From Fibrobacterota bacterium (GTDB lineage Bacteria > Fibrobacterota > Fibrobacteria > UBA11236): a stretch of DNA of 34,209 bases. The position numbers and the translations under genes were made by a program. Shown in pieces: positions 1 to 8,900 of the stretch. The stretch spans positions 1 to 34,209 of the forward strand of contig JAQBPO010000002.1 in NCBI GenBank assembly GCA_028287465.1, read 5' to 3'. The notes below the pieces were generated by a model. The model did no database searches, was not told the DNA's origin, and saw nothing but the letters and a program-made list of their open reading frames with translations. Each line of letters opens with the position of its first letter. Position 1 is the first letter of the stretch.

Positions 1-37
1 TCATTTGCCGTGGGAGAGTGGGTCTATGCCAGGTTAT
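1..37 (+). rRNA. rrf: 5S ribosomal RNA, 3' end only
   Basis: The first bases match the 3' end of bacterial 5S rRNA. The segment GGGAGAGTGGGTC followed by TATGCCAGG aligns with the E. coli 3' end (GCGAGAGTAGGGAAC then TGCCAGGCAT), including the conserved GAGAGT loop and the terminal helix strand TGCCAGG. Most of the gene lies left of the window, so the 5' partner of the terminal helix cannot be seen. The exact 3' end, around 33-37, is estimated. Two terminator hairpins follow directly, as expected at the end of an rRNA operon. Confidence 0.8.
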
Positions 38-41
38 AAAT

Positions 42-78
42 CAAAGCGGCCATCCTTCGGGATGGCCGTCTTTGTTTC
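42..78 (+). terminator. rho-independent terminator of the rRNA operon (first of two)
   Basis: A perfect 9-bp stem CGGCCATCC / GGATGGCCG with a TTCG tetraloop (47-68) is extended by CAAAG/CTTTG pairing across a one-base bulge and ends in TTTGTTTC. It starts a few bases after the 5S end and is a strong intrinsic terminator. Confidence 0.88.
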
Positions 79-90
79 TACCCGTTTTTA

Positions 91-119
91 CGAGGCCTCC
101 CTTTGGGTGGCCTTTTTTC
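91..119 (+). terminator. second rho-independent terminator after the 5S rRNA
   Basis: The stem AGGCC-T-CCC / GGG-T-GGCCT (93-113, one T.T mismatch, loop TTT) is followed by a six-T run. It lies 20 bp after the first hairpin. Tandem terminators are common after rRNA operons and would insulate the downstream reductase gene. Confidence 0.82.
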
Positions 120-149
120 GTTTCCGCATTTTCTGTTTCCGTATTTTCG
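120..149. repeat. two tandem copies of a 15-nt unit
   Basis: GTTTCCGCATTTTCT is followed directly by GTTTCCGTATTTTCG (two differences). The pair lies between the rRNA terminators and the reductase gene. It may be a chance duplication; no function is proposed. Confidence 0.5.
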
Positions 150-239
150 TTCAGGGATTTACGGACCGATGCGGTTAACGGGTGGGTGGAAGCGAGGTTC
201 TATCTAGCTTTAGGTGAAAACCGAAACCAAGGATAGGGT

Positions 240-1106
240 ATGGCCAGGAAAGTATTGATCACGGGAGCATCGGGTAACGTGGCGGCCGGGGTGCTTCCCC
301 AGTTGATCAAGGAGGGCGTGGAGGTCAAGGCCTATGTCCGAGATGCGGCCAAGGGCGAAAAGTTGAAAGCCTTAGGGGCGGAACCCGTTATGGGCGACTT
401 CCTGGATGGGGCCAAATTGGAAGCGGCCTCCAAAGGCATGGATGCCGTCATTTCCATTACCCCTCCGGGTCCAACCGCGGCAGAACAGGCTTCCGCGATC
501 ACCCAGGCGGCCAAGCGCGCAGGCGTGTCGCACATCATCCGGCTTTCCGCCGTCGGGGCCGCCGCGGATGCGCCCACCGATAACGGCAAATTGCATTACA
601 AGACCGATGCCGAAATCATCGAGTCCGGCATTCCCTATACCATCCTGCGCCCGAATTTCTTCATGCAGAATCTCCTCATGTCCGTGCCCACCATCCAGGC
701 CCAGGGGAGCATGTACTGGGGAATGGGCGAAGGCTCGATCGGGCTCATCGACGTGCGTGATATCGCGGACAGCCTTGCCGCCCTCGGCGCCTTCGGCGGA
801 CACCACGGCCAGATTTATGTCCAGACCGGATCGGAGTCCCTGACCTTCGCCGAAATGGCGGAAATCATTTCCGAAGCCATCGGCAAGCCGGTCAAATACA
901 CGGCCATTCCCGTGGAAGCGGTCGGCGAGGCCATCCGCGGTTTCGGGATGGGGGACTGGTTCGCCCAGGTGATGATGGATTATTCCCGGGCCTATGCCCG
1001 CGGCTGGGGGGATTTCGTGAACGGGAATGTCGAGGCCATCACCGGCAATCCGGCCCGGAGCTTCTCCCAATTCGTGAAGGAAGTGATGGCGCCGGCCTTC
1101 AAATAA
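240..1106 (+). CDS. NmrA-like NAD(P)-binding oxidoreductase
   Basis: This 288-residue protein begins with a Rossmann nucleotide-binding strand and glycine loop (VLITGASGNVAAG, residues 5-17), followed by an acidic second half typical of atypical short-chain dehydrogenases. The internal sequence RPNFFMQNLL and the overall length match the NmrA / quinone oxidoreductase 2-like group, which binds NAD(P)H in the cytoplasm. Members act either as quinone or azo reductases or as redox sensors, and the substrate cannot be told here. No signal peptide is visible. The ATG has a Shine-Dalgarno AAGGA about 6 nt upstream. The gene stands alone between the rRNA terminators and its own terminator. Confidence 0.85.
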   Translation: MARKVLITGASGNVAAGVLPQLIKEGVEVKAYVRDAAKGEKLKALGAEPVMGDFLDGAKLEAASKGMDAVISITPPGPTAAEQASAITQAAKRAGVSHIIRLSAVGAAADAPTDNGKLHYKTDAEIIESGIPYTILRPNFFMQNLLMSVPTIQAQGSMYWGMGEGSIGLIDVRDIADSLAALGAFGGHHGQIYVQTGSESLTFAEMAEIISEAIGKPVKYTAIPVEAVGEAIRGFGMGDWFAQVMMDYSRAYARGWGDFVNGNVEAITGNPARSFSQFVKEVMAPAFK

Positions 1107-1148
1107 CCTTCGGTGAACGGTATATCCGTTTCCGGCATTTCATCCGAC

Positions 1149-1178
1149 AAAGGCCGCCTATCCGGGCGGCCTTTTTTG
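1149..1178 (+). terminator. rho-independent terminator after the NmrA-like gene
   Basis: An 8-bp perfect stem AGGCCGCC / GGCGGCCT (1151-1172) with a six-base loop is followed by TTTTTT. A-tract/T-tract pairing extends the stem by two base pairs. It ends transcription of the reductase gene before the convergent lipoprotein gene. Confidence 0.88.
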
Positions 1179-1212
1179 TTCGAATCCATTCACCCCGCTT
1201 TGGCAGTGGGTT

Positions 1213-2895
1213 TCACTCGAACTTGAGGAAGCGCGAGTCCGGCTTCTGGCTTTCGTATTCGGTACGGATCCAGGCGGCGCTCAGGGCTTTGCGGGAAATC
1301 CGGACCTCGTCGAGGATTCCCCTGAAGTCGGTCTCATGGCTTCCGGAGCCATGACGGCCCATCCATAGATCCTTGCCGTAGGGATAGGTCACCTTTCCGG
1401 GCCTGGCCAGCCTGGCCGCTTCGACGCCGTCCGCGTAAACGCGCATGAGGCTTCCGTCGAATACGCCGGCGACATGGTGCCACTCGCCGTCGAGCAGATG
1501 AAGACCGGTCGTGACGCATTCCTTCCATTGGTTTACGCTGCCGGGAGCGGGATCGCCTTCCCTCCAAAGGCTGTCATGGAACATGAAAAAGCGCAGATTG
1601 CCGTCGGGAAGGACACGTAAGCCGTAGTTGTCCCCGAGGCTGGCGATCTCGCCTCCGGCGGTATCGGCCGTGTCGGCCCGCAGCCATGCGGATATTGAGA
1701 CATGGACGGACGGGCGCAAGGCTCCGGGATCGGGAACAAGGATATATTGGCCGGCCGTAAAGGATGCGCCGACGCCGATGGCGGCCGGATCGTCCGGAAC
1801 CGCCGTTCCCTCCCCGAGGAAAGCGGCCGGAGACGCATCCGCGTATGCGAACCGACCCGAGACATCCGGGGTTCCGCGTAAATGCCATGCGGCCCCGTAG
1901 TTGGATGCGAATACGCGCTTGCCGTCGGACGCGGCCGGGGCGCCGGGTTTGCCCCAATGCATGGTCAGGAACCCATCGGGTTTCGCTCCGATGAGCGTGT
2001 CCGCGGCGACCCATATTTCCGCGCGTTTCCGGACGGGATCGTAGGATTCGATTTCAAAGGCGAGATGGCGATCGTTGCGGCCTGAAAACCGGATGTCCCT
2101 CCCGTCAGTCGCGCTGAAGTCGAAGGTTTCGGAATCCAGGCGGACCAGGATGGGGAAATCCGCCAAGGTGTCCTCGGCGGAGCCATAGCCCGCGGTCAGG
2201 AGGATTTTCCGCGAGCGCATCCATTGGGAGTAGGTTTCCGCGGGAGAGTTCTTCAGGGGAAGCAAGCCCAGGTCCACGGTCGCGCCGGGAACGTCAAGCG
2301 AGGCCGAAAAATCCGGATAGGCCCATCCAGCCAGGGCGGCGACGGGATGGAATCGATGCCGTCCCATCGGAAGGGAACGGAAGGAGAAGTGTCCCATCGA
2401 GTCCGCGCGCACCGCCTGCTCCATCCCGTATACCTGGATGATGCCAGGAGCTGCGGCGCCGGGTATCGCTTCCAGAACGCCTTCGATTTTCCCGACGCCA
2501 CGGAGGGTATCTGCAGGCAGGTTCAAGATCGTGCCCCTGGCCACGTTGACCGATGAGACGGAGGCGCGTCCCTGGCCATCGCGGATCTCAATCAGGTAGG
2601 CGCCCGGGAGGATCGAGTCCAGTTTGAAATCGCCGGACTCATCAGCGAGAGCGTCCGGGCGGATTTCGATCCGATCGACCTTGGAGGTATCCTTGAGGTA
2701 GGCCGTGGTCCTGAGGATGACCGAGGACCATGAAGCCGCTTCGCCATTTCCATAAACCCCTGTTCCGGCTATGGAGCCGTTGGTGGCTTCGGATCCGCCG
2801 CCCTGGGAGACGCGGGACGACATCAGATCGCAGCCCGTCAGGATCAGGGCGAGGACCGTGAACAGGTTGAAGAACGGGATCGGGATCGATTTCAT
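1213..2895 (-). CDS. surface lipoprotein with DUF2341 and LamG-like domains
   Basis: This 560-residue protein has a lipoprotein signal: hydrophobic stretch FTVLALILTGC with the lipobox Cys at residue 22. Next come beta-rich, carboxypeptidase-regulatory-like segments (about 50-210; GAYLIEIRDGQG and MGHFSFRSLPMGRHRF). A DUF2341 domain follows at roughly 220-335 (FPILVRL, DIRFSGRND, IWVAADTL, LTMHWGKPGA). The C-terminus is a concanavalin-A/LamG-like domain (about 375-550) with the hallmark DGEWHHVAGVFDG and LDEVRISRKALSAAWI. DUF2341+LamG proteins are typically secreted and may bind glycans. It should be anchored to a membrane facing outward. Its start overlaps the stop of the TIGR02147 gene (ATGA), so the two are translationally coupled. 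The ligand is unknown. Confidence 0.85.
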   Translation of the reverse strand: MKSIPIPFFNLFTVLALILTGCDLMSSRVSQGGGSEATNGSIAGTGVYGNGEAASWSSVILRTTAYLKDTSKVDRIEIRPDALADESGDFKLDSILPGAYLIEIRDGQGRASVSSVNVARGTILNLPADTLRGVGKIEGVLEAIPGAAAPGIIQVYGMEQAVRADSMGHFSFRSLPMGRHRFHPVAALAGWAYPDFSASLDVPGATVDLGLLPLKNSPAETYSQWMRSRKILLTAGYGSAEDTLADFPILVRLDSETFDFSATDGRDIRFSGRNDRHLAFEIESYDPVRKRAEIWVAADTLIGAKPDGFLTMHWGKPGAPAASDGKRVFASNYGAAWHLRGTPDVSGRFAYADASPAAFLGEGTAVPDDPAAIGVGASFTAGQYILVPDPGALRPSVHVSISAWLRADTADTAGGEIASLGDNYGLRVLPDGNLRFFMFHDSLWREGDPAPGSVNQWKECVTTGLHLLDGEWHHVAGVFDGSLMRVYADGVEAARLARPGKVTYPYGKDLWMGRHGSGSHETDFRGILDEVRISRKALSAAWIRTEYESQKPDSRFLKFE

Positions 2896-3758
2896 GCCGG
2901 GTCCCGGCCCTCGGGAAATGACAAGGGAAATGCCTGCAGGTTGACCTGGTAGACGCAGTCCTCGCCTTCATCCTGCTGGGCCATTTCCAGGATCTCCCGG
3001 CGGAATTGCTTCAAACGGTATTTAAGCTTGTCGAAACCTTGCCGTGACAGGCTCAGGGTCAGGCCCGAGAAATCCCTCTCTTCCGGACCGGCCTCCTTCA
3101 GGGTGCGTAATGCGAGCTCGCCCATGGCCAGGTGCAGATTGTTGACGAAGAGGGCCTGGATGGAATCCCCGGAGGTGATGACGGATTCGGTCAGGCGATA
3201 GCCGCGTTCGGGATCGGGTACGATCAATCCGAGCCCTTCGAGTACGCCCACGGCATGCTTGGCTTCGGCCGGCCTGATGGCGGGCCGGAGCGAACCGGCG
3301 AGTTTCTTCCAATCCCCGTCGAAGGGATGGATGCGGAGCAATTCCCGCAGGGCGGAGTAATACCATTCCTTGTAGAAGGAGTACTGGCGTTCTTCCAGGG
3401 TGCCGATTTTGATGCCGCGCAGGCGGAACAGCCTTTCGAGGAATTGGTTTTTTTCCGCGAGGGATCTGGCCTGGCCATAGAGGACGAGCGCTTCGAAGAA
3501 CTGCTGTTCCCGGGAATCGAGTCCCAGGATCCGGGCAAGCCTGCAGGCCACTTCAGGGTCAAGGTTCCTCTCCCCTTTGAAAATCCTGGATAAGGTGCCG
3601 GAGTCCAATCCCAATTTCCCTGAAATGTAACGGTAGGAAAAGAACGATTGCGCTTCTTTCCGCTCCCGATAAGCATCCCGCAGGAATTCCCGGAAGTCCA
3701 TGTATTCGAAGATCCGCGCGCTTTTCCCGGGCGCGCTTTTCCGCAGCTCGTTTTCCAT
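2892..3758 (-). CDS. TIGR02147-family putative transcriptional regulator
   Basis: This 288-residue cytoplasmic protein matches the TIGR02147 family, described as a major paralogous family of Fibrobacter and also found in Bdellovibrio relatives. The N-terminal signature is present: EYMDFREFLRDAY at about 18-30, then a Cro/XRE-like HTH (SYRYISGKLGLDSGTLSRIFKGER, about 42-65; quoted only to place it, key residues S-L-R-F-K-G), then ILGLDSREQQFFEALV. The C-terminal half is helical with no known catalytic motif. A strong Shine-Dalgarno GGTGGAGG lies 6 nt before the ATG, and a possible -10 TATATT lies 40 nt upstream. It is the first gene of an operon with the DUF2341 lipoprotein. A regulatory role is inferred from the HTH. 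Confidence 0.82.
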   Translation of the reverse strand: MENELRKSAPGKSARIFEYMDFREFLRDAYRERKEAQSFFSYRYISGKLGLDSGTLSRIFKGERNLDPEVACRLARILGLDSREQQFFEALVLYGQARSLAEKNQFLERLFRLRGIKIGTLEERQYSFYKEWYYSALRELLRIHPFDGDWKKLAGSLRPAIRPAEAKHAVGVLEGLGLIVPDPERGYRLTESVITSGDSIQALFVNNLHLAMGELALRTLKEAGPEERDFSGLTLSLSRQGFDKLKYRLKQFRREILEMAQQDEGEDCVYQVNLQAFPLSFPEGRDPA

Positions 3759-4120
3759 GGTCCTCCACCCGTCGCCCGATAGGGAAGCGGGCCATTGAAA
3801 TATACGGGACGGAGGCGGGGGAAACCGCCGGGTTCGCAGGTAAAGCGTTGCGGAAAATGCAGCAAGGATGCTTTTTGGGATCCTAAGGAGTCCGGGGCCG
3901 GTGGGTCAGGATTCGAAAAATACCCAAGGAAATCGGGCTTTCATTCCGGTTCCGGGAGGATTCCGGGACCGCGGGTGCTGCGGAATCCGCATCGCTTTTC
4001 CACAACCTTGCATTCCCCGGGCAGCAATGCGCCTTAGATTCCAAACCAATGAACCATGGTTTCCAGGAGGAGCCGGTTGCCCTGGAACGCCTGAGGACGG
4101 GAAATGAAGAAGGTGGTACC
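3759..4120. promoter_or_regulatory. divergent intergenic region between TIGR02147 and DUF4832 genes
   Basis: No convincing gene is present in these 362 bp. On the minus strand a -10-like TATATT (3799-3804) precedes the TIGR02147 gene. On the plus side there is a perfect 10-bp palindrome AACCATGGTT (4052-4061), and next to it an inverted repeat TTCCAGG (4061-4067) / CCTGGAA (4081-4087), 40-60 bp before the DUF4832 start. These could be operator sites of the neighbouring regulator, but that is only a suggestion. Confidence 0.4.
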
Positions 4121-5887
4121 ATGCATAAAATGAGCAAGCGGGATCCAATGCATCAAAACGGTTTCAGCGGGATTCGGGCCATAGCCTTAACTGGGTTGGC
4201 GGCCTTAGGCGCGATTTACGTCCAGAAGGCCGGCGCCCAGGAGCCCGCCCTTAAGGAAACCCGGTATTCCCTGACCCATGAGGATTTCCCCAATCCCGAG
4301 CGGGGTTGGTACCACTATTCGGAACTCAGCGCGTCTACGGGTTTCAGCAAAGCGAACAACAGCACCATTTCCTTCCTCAAGATCCGGGCCGACGCTTACA
4401 AGACCTCGGCCTTGCCTTCCGGCCTGCTCGACAATCTGCAAAAGGCCTTCGACACCGCCAGGCAGAACGGCATGAAGCTCATCCCCCGGGTCGCGTATAA
4501 CGATGGGCCGGGGGATGGCTGCAACCCATACGGCTGCGACGCTTCCAAGTCCATCATCAAGCAGCATATCGCCCAGTTGGCCCCGCTCTGGAAAAAGAAC
4601 AAGGACGTGATCTATATCATGGATCTGGGATTCATCGGGGGATGGGGGGAGTGGCATTCCTCCTCCAACGGCCTGGACAATAAGGCCGATCGCACGGACA
4701 TCCTTTTCACCCTTCTCGATTCCCTGCCGGCGGACCGAATGACCTACATCCGCTATCCCGCCTTCAAGCGCGAGATCTTCGGCGGATCCTTAGGTTCTGA
4801 GACCGAAGTCCTGGGGCCGGACCGCGCCTTCAACAAGAGCCGGATTGCCCGCGTGGGCCATTTGAACGATTGCTTCCTGTCCGGTCCGGATGATGTCGGG
4901 ACCTACCAACATGCGGATTGGCCCATTTCCAGGGAGATCGCCTATATCGGCGGTGAGGGCCGGTACACCCCTTTCGGGGGGGAAACATGCGCGTTACATG
5001 CCCGCAGCGAATGCGCCAACACCCTGAAGGAGATGGCGGCGCTCCACATCGATCATCTCAACCATGACTATGAAGGGAGCGTGATCACCCGCTGGGGGAC
5101 CCAGGGATGCATCGACACCATCAACCTGAAGCTGGGGCATCGCCTGGCCCTGGAATGGGCGAAAATGCCTGATAGCGTTAAGCCCGGAGGGACCTTGCAA
5201 CTGCGCTTCGCGATCCGGAATCACGGATACGGGGAACTTTTCAATCCGAGGGATGTGGAAGCGGTTCTGTACCAGCAGGGCGGGCGGTCCGAGGCGGCCG
5301 TCTTGGCCGTGGATCCCCGTTTCTGGGCCGGCGGTACCTCGGATACGGTCGAGGCCGCCCTTTCGGTGCCTACCGGCCTGCCTTCCGGCGTCTGGAAGGT
5401 GGGTTTGCGCTTGGCGGATAGGGATGCTTCCATCAAGGCCGACCCGAGGTATTCGATCCGGTTCGCCAATACCGGAACGTGGAATGCCCCTTCCGGGATC
5501 AATGATTTGAAGGCCGACCTGGTGGTTTCCCCCCAGGCCCCCGGCGCTTCCAATCCGGCCAATTCGACCTTCAAGGTGGTGTCCGGGCCGCCGATATGGA
5601 TCCGCATCGGCAAGGAGTCCATCGGGCCGGGGAGCTATGCCTTGATTCGCGAGGGCATGGGCGGCCTCCGCATTTCGACGCCCGTGCCGGATAGGGCCAC
5701 CCGGTTGGACGTCCGATTGTCGACCCTGGATGGCCGTGAAACCCGCCATTGGCGGATCGATGCCGCGGCCAATGGGACGTTCAGGGTGCCGATTGAGGAA
5801 ATCCCGGCTGGACGCTATGTCCTCGAAGCCGGGAAGGGAATCGGTTCACGGAAATGGCCGGTGCTCGTGGGGACCGTCAGGCCTTGA
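4121..5887 (+). CDS. secreted DUF4874/DUF4832 protein with C-terminal sorting-like tail
   Basis: This 588-residue protein starts at the ATG preceded by AGAAGGTGG (4108-4116); an upstream in-frame ATG at 4049 lacks such a site. The N-terminus is a signal peptide (IRAIALTGLAALGAI, cleavage likely after AGA-Q). The next part fits DUF4874: NPERGWYHYSEL, LIPRVAYND, then IMDLGFIGGWGEWH, a TIM-barrel-like motif with acidic residues as in glycoside hydrolases. DUF4832 follows with DHLNHDYEGSVITRWG. The C-terminal 70 residues contain LSTLDGRE and IPAGRYVLEAG, the pattern of type IX secretion sorting or FlgD-like beta domains. A polysaccharide-related function is plausible, but no activity is assigned to these DUFs. 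Confidence 0.83.
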   Translation: MHKMSKRDPMHQNGFSGIRAIALTGLAALGAIYVQKAGAQEPALKETRYSLTHEDFPNPERGWYHYSELSASTGFSKANNSTISFLKIRADAYKTSALPSGLLDNLQKAFDTARQNGMKLIPRVAYNDGPGDGCNPYGCDASKSIIKQHIAQLAPLWKKNKDVIYIMDLGFIGGWGEWHSSSNGLDNKADRTDILFTLLDSLPADRMTYIRYPAFKREIFGGSLGSETEVLGPDRAFNKSRIARVGHLNDCFLSGPDDVGTYQHADWPISREIAYIGGEGRYTPFGGETCALHARSECANTLKEMAALHIDHLNHDYEGSVITRWGTQGCIDTINLKLGHRLALEWAKMPDSVKPGGTLQLRFAIRNHGYGELFNPRDVEAVLYQQGGRSEAAVLAVDPRFWAGGTSDTVEAALSVPTGLPSGVWKVGLRLADRDASIKADPRYSIRFANTGTWNAPSGINDLKADLVVSPQAPGASNPANSTFKVVSGPPIWIRIGKESIGPGSYALIREGMGGLRISTPVPDRATRLDVRLSTLDGRETRHWRIDAAANGTFRVPIEEIPAGRYVLEAGKGIGSRKWPVLVGTVRP

Positions 5888-5917
5888 ACCCGACGGGAGG
5901 CCGGACCTCGAAAAGGA

Positions 5918-5938
5918 TTCCGGCCGGGGCGGCCGGAA
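5918..5938. terminator. possible hairpin between convergent DUF4832 and dnaE genes
   Basis: The 7-bp stem TCCGGCC / GGCCGGA with loop GGGGC lies between two converging genes. No clear T-run follows on either strand, so termination here is uncertain. Confidence 0.3.
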
Positions 5939-5956
5939 ATCCGGTAGTCCGGAACT

Positions 5957-8900
5957 TCAGTAGGACTTGGCGCTGAGCGAGACGTTCCCGGGACCGACGA
6001 TGCCCTCGAGGGAGCGGGTGCAATCCTTGTCCGGGGTGAGGCGCACCTTCTCGCTGACCATGATCATCTCTTCGCCGCCCTGGTGCTCAAGGTGCAGCAC
6101 CAACTGGCACTTCCCCGCGTATTCGGAACAGAGGTCGTGCAACAGCATGACGTTAGGTTCCTGGAGGCCGACGGTCTTCATGCGCACGTGCACGCTCCGG
6201 GTAAGGCGTTCGCGCGACTCGTTCAGGTTGATCACCTTCTGGGCGTTCAGCTTGAACATGGCCAGTTCTTCGTTGAAGGTCAGATTGCCGCGGATGAGGA
6301 CCATGGAATCGATTTCGACCAGGTTCCGCACTTCCTCGAAGACGTCCGACCAAAGGGTCACTTCCACCTTCCCGACGAAATCCTCGAGCTCGGCGAAGGC
6401 GAAGGTCTTATTGTCCTTGGGCGACAACTTGGTCTTGAGGCGCGTGATCATCCCGCCCAATACCACGGGGGCGCCTTGCGGGGCGCGGTATCGCTCGCCG
6501 TCCTTGGGCCTTTCCTGCTTGGTCTCGCCCACGACCATCCGCAGGCTTTCCGGATCAAGGGGGCAAGTGGTGAATCCCTTGAGTTCGATGCGGTAAGGCT
6601 CCAGGGGATGCCCGGACAGGAAGAGGCCCAGGACCTCCTTCTCCTTCTCCAGCATCTCGTTATAGGGCCAGGCCTCCACTTCGGGGGTGGGCGGTTCGCC
6701 GGTGTCCATCGATCCCGCGCCGGTGGAGTCCCCCCCGTCGCCGAACAGGGATACCTGGCCGATGGAACGGTCTTCCTGGAACGAGGAGGCATAGGCGATC
6801 GCGGTTTCGACCACGGCGAACATGCGCGCGCGGTTGACGGGGAATTCGTCCAGGGCGCCCGCAAGGATCAAGGACTCCAGGGCGCGCCGGTTCAGGTATT
6901 GCGCATCCACGCGCTTGCAGAGATCGAAGATGGTCGTGAAGGGGCCGCCCCGGTCGCGCTCTTCGACCATTTTCTCCACCGCCGACAGGCCGACGTTCTT
7001 GATGCCGCCCAATCCGTAGACGATCTTGCCTTCCTTGACCGTGAATTTGGCCTTGCTGGTATTGATGGCCGGGAAGAGCACTTCGATGCCCAGGGACCGG
7101 CAATCATTGAGGAGCACGACCAGGCGGGACGTATCGTGCATTTCCGAGTTCATATTCGCCGCCATGAATTCGGCGGGGTGGTGGGCCTTGAGGTAGGCGG
7201 TCTGGTAGGCCACGGCCGCGTAGGCGGCCGAATGGGATTTGTTGAAGGCGTAGCTCGAGAACGGGACCAGGACTTCCCAGATGCGTTCGGCCAGCTTGGG
7301 ATCGTACCCGCGCTCCTTGGCGCCGCCCACGAACTTGGGCTTCAGGTCGTCCATCTTCTTGAGGTCCTTCTTGGCCATCGCGCGCCGCAAAAGGTCGGCT
7401 CCGCCCAGGGAGAAGCCCGCCAGCACCTGGGCCAGCTGCATCACCTGCTCCTGGTACACGATGACGCCGTAGGTCTCCTCGAGGATGGGCTTGAGGTTGT
7501 CGTGGTAATAGTCCGGCTTCTCGTACCCGTTCTTGCGGGCGATGTACTCCGGGATGTATTCCATGGGGCCCGGCCGGTAAAGCGCGTTCATGGCGATGAG
7601 ATCCTCGATCACGGTGGGCTTGAGCTTGCGCAGGTAGTCCTGCATGCCGCCGGATTCGAACTGGAACACGCCCACGGTAAGGCCTTTGCCCAGCATCTGG
7701 AAGGTGGGCTTGTCCGTTTCGGGAAGCTTGAGCGGATCGATGACCAGGCCCGTCGAGGCTTTCACCTGGGCGAGGCAGTCCTGGATCTCGGAAAGGTTGC
7801 GCAGGCCCAGGAAGTCCATCTTCAGGAGGCCGATGTCCTCCGAGTACGTCTTGTCGTACTGGATCATCACCTGATCGGAACCGGGCTGCTTGAAAAGGGG
7901 GGCGAAGTTCACGATCGCCTTGGGCGCGATGATGACCGCCGCGGCGTGCATGCCCGCCTGGCGCACGAGGCCCTCCAGCTTGAGGGCGATCGCCTTGAGG
8001 TGTTCCAGGCCCGGTTCGCTCTCCATCTCCTTCTTGAGATCCGGTGACTCTTCCATGGCCGTGGACAGGTCCGCGAAGGGATTGAAAGCGGGGAAGAGCT
8101 TGCAGATCTGGTTGAGGCGCTGGGCCTCGAAGCCCATCACGCGGCCCACGTCGCGGAGCACCATCTTGGCCTTCATGCGGCCGTAAGTGACGATCTGGGA
8201 CACGGAATCGGTCCCGTACTTGTCGACCACGTACTGGATCACTTCCTGGCGGCCGTTGTCCGAGAAGTCCGTATCGATATCGGGCATGGACACGCGCTCG
8301 GGATTGAGGAAGCGCTCGAACAGCAGTTTGAAGCGGATGGGATCGACGTCCGTGATGCCGACGGCGTAGGAGACGATGGAACCCACCGCGGATCCGCGGC
8401 CGGGACCGACCGGAATGTCCCTGGCCCGGGCCGCATTGCAGAAGTCCTGCACGATGAGCATGTAGCCCGCGACCTTCATGCGCTTCATGACGTCCAGCTC
8501 GAACTGGGTGCGGTCCTTGAGCATGCGCACCCGGTCCGAACCGGCCTGGGCGGGATCAACGGTCTCGGGATAGCGCTTGGCCAGGCCTTCCCAGGTCAGG
8601 TGCGCCAGGTAGGCGTCGGAATCCGTGAACTCCGGGGGGATGGGGAACTGGGGGTGATGTAGTTTGCCGAACTCGATGGTCACGTTGCACTGCTCCGCGA
8701 TGCGCACCGTGTTCTCCAGCGCGTCCGGATAGTCCCTGAAGAGGGCGGCCATTTCCGAGCCGGAACGCAGGTAGTACTGGTCCGAATTGAAGCGCGGGCG
8801 GTTGGCATCCTTGTGCTTATGGCCGCCTTCGATGCAAAGCATCACGTCGTGGGCTTCCGAATCCTGGCGCTCCAGGTAATGCACGTCGTTCACGGCCACG

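Noticed and set aside
6083-8047. A 654-codon open frame antisense to dnaE
   Set aside because: It lies entirely within the conserved dnaE coding sequence, reads as Gly/His/Val/Leu/Glu-rich low-complexity sequence with no recognisable domain, and is a by-product of high-GC codon use.
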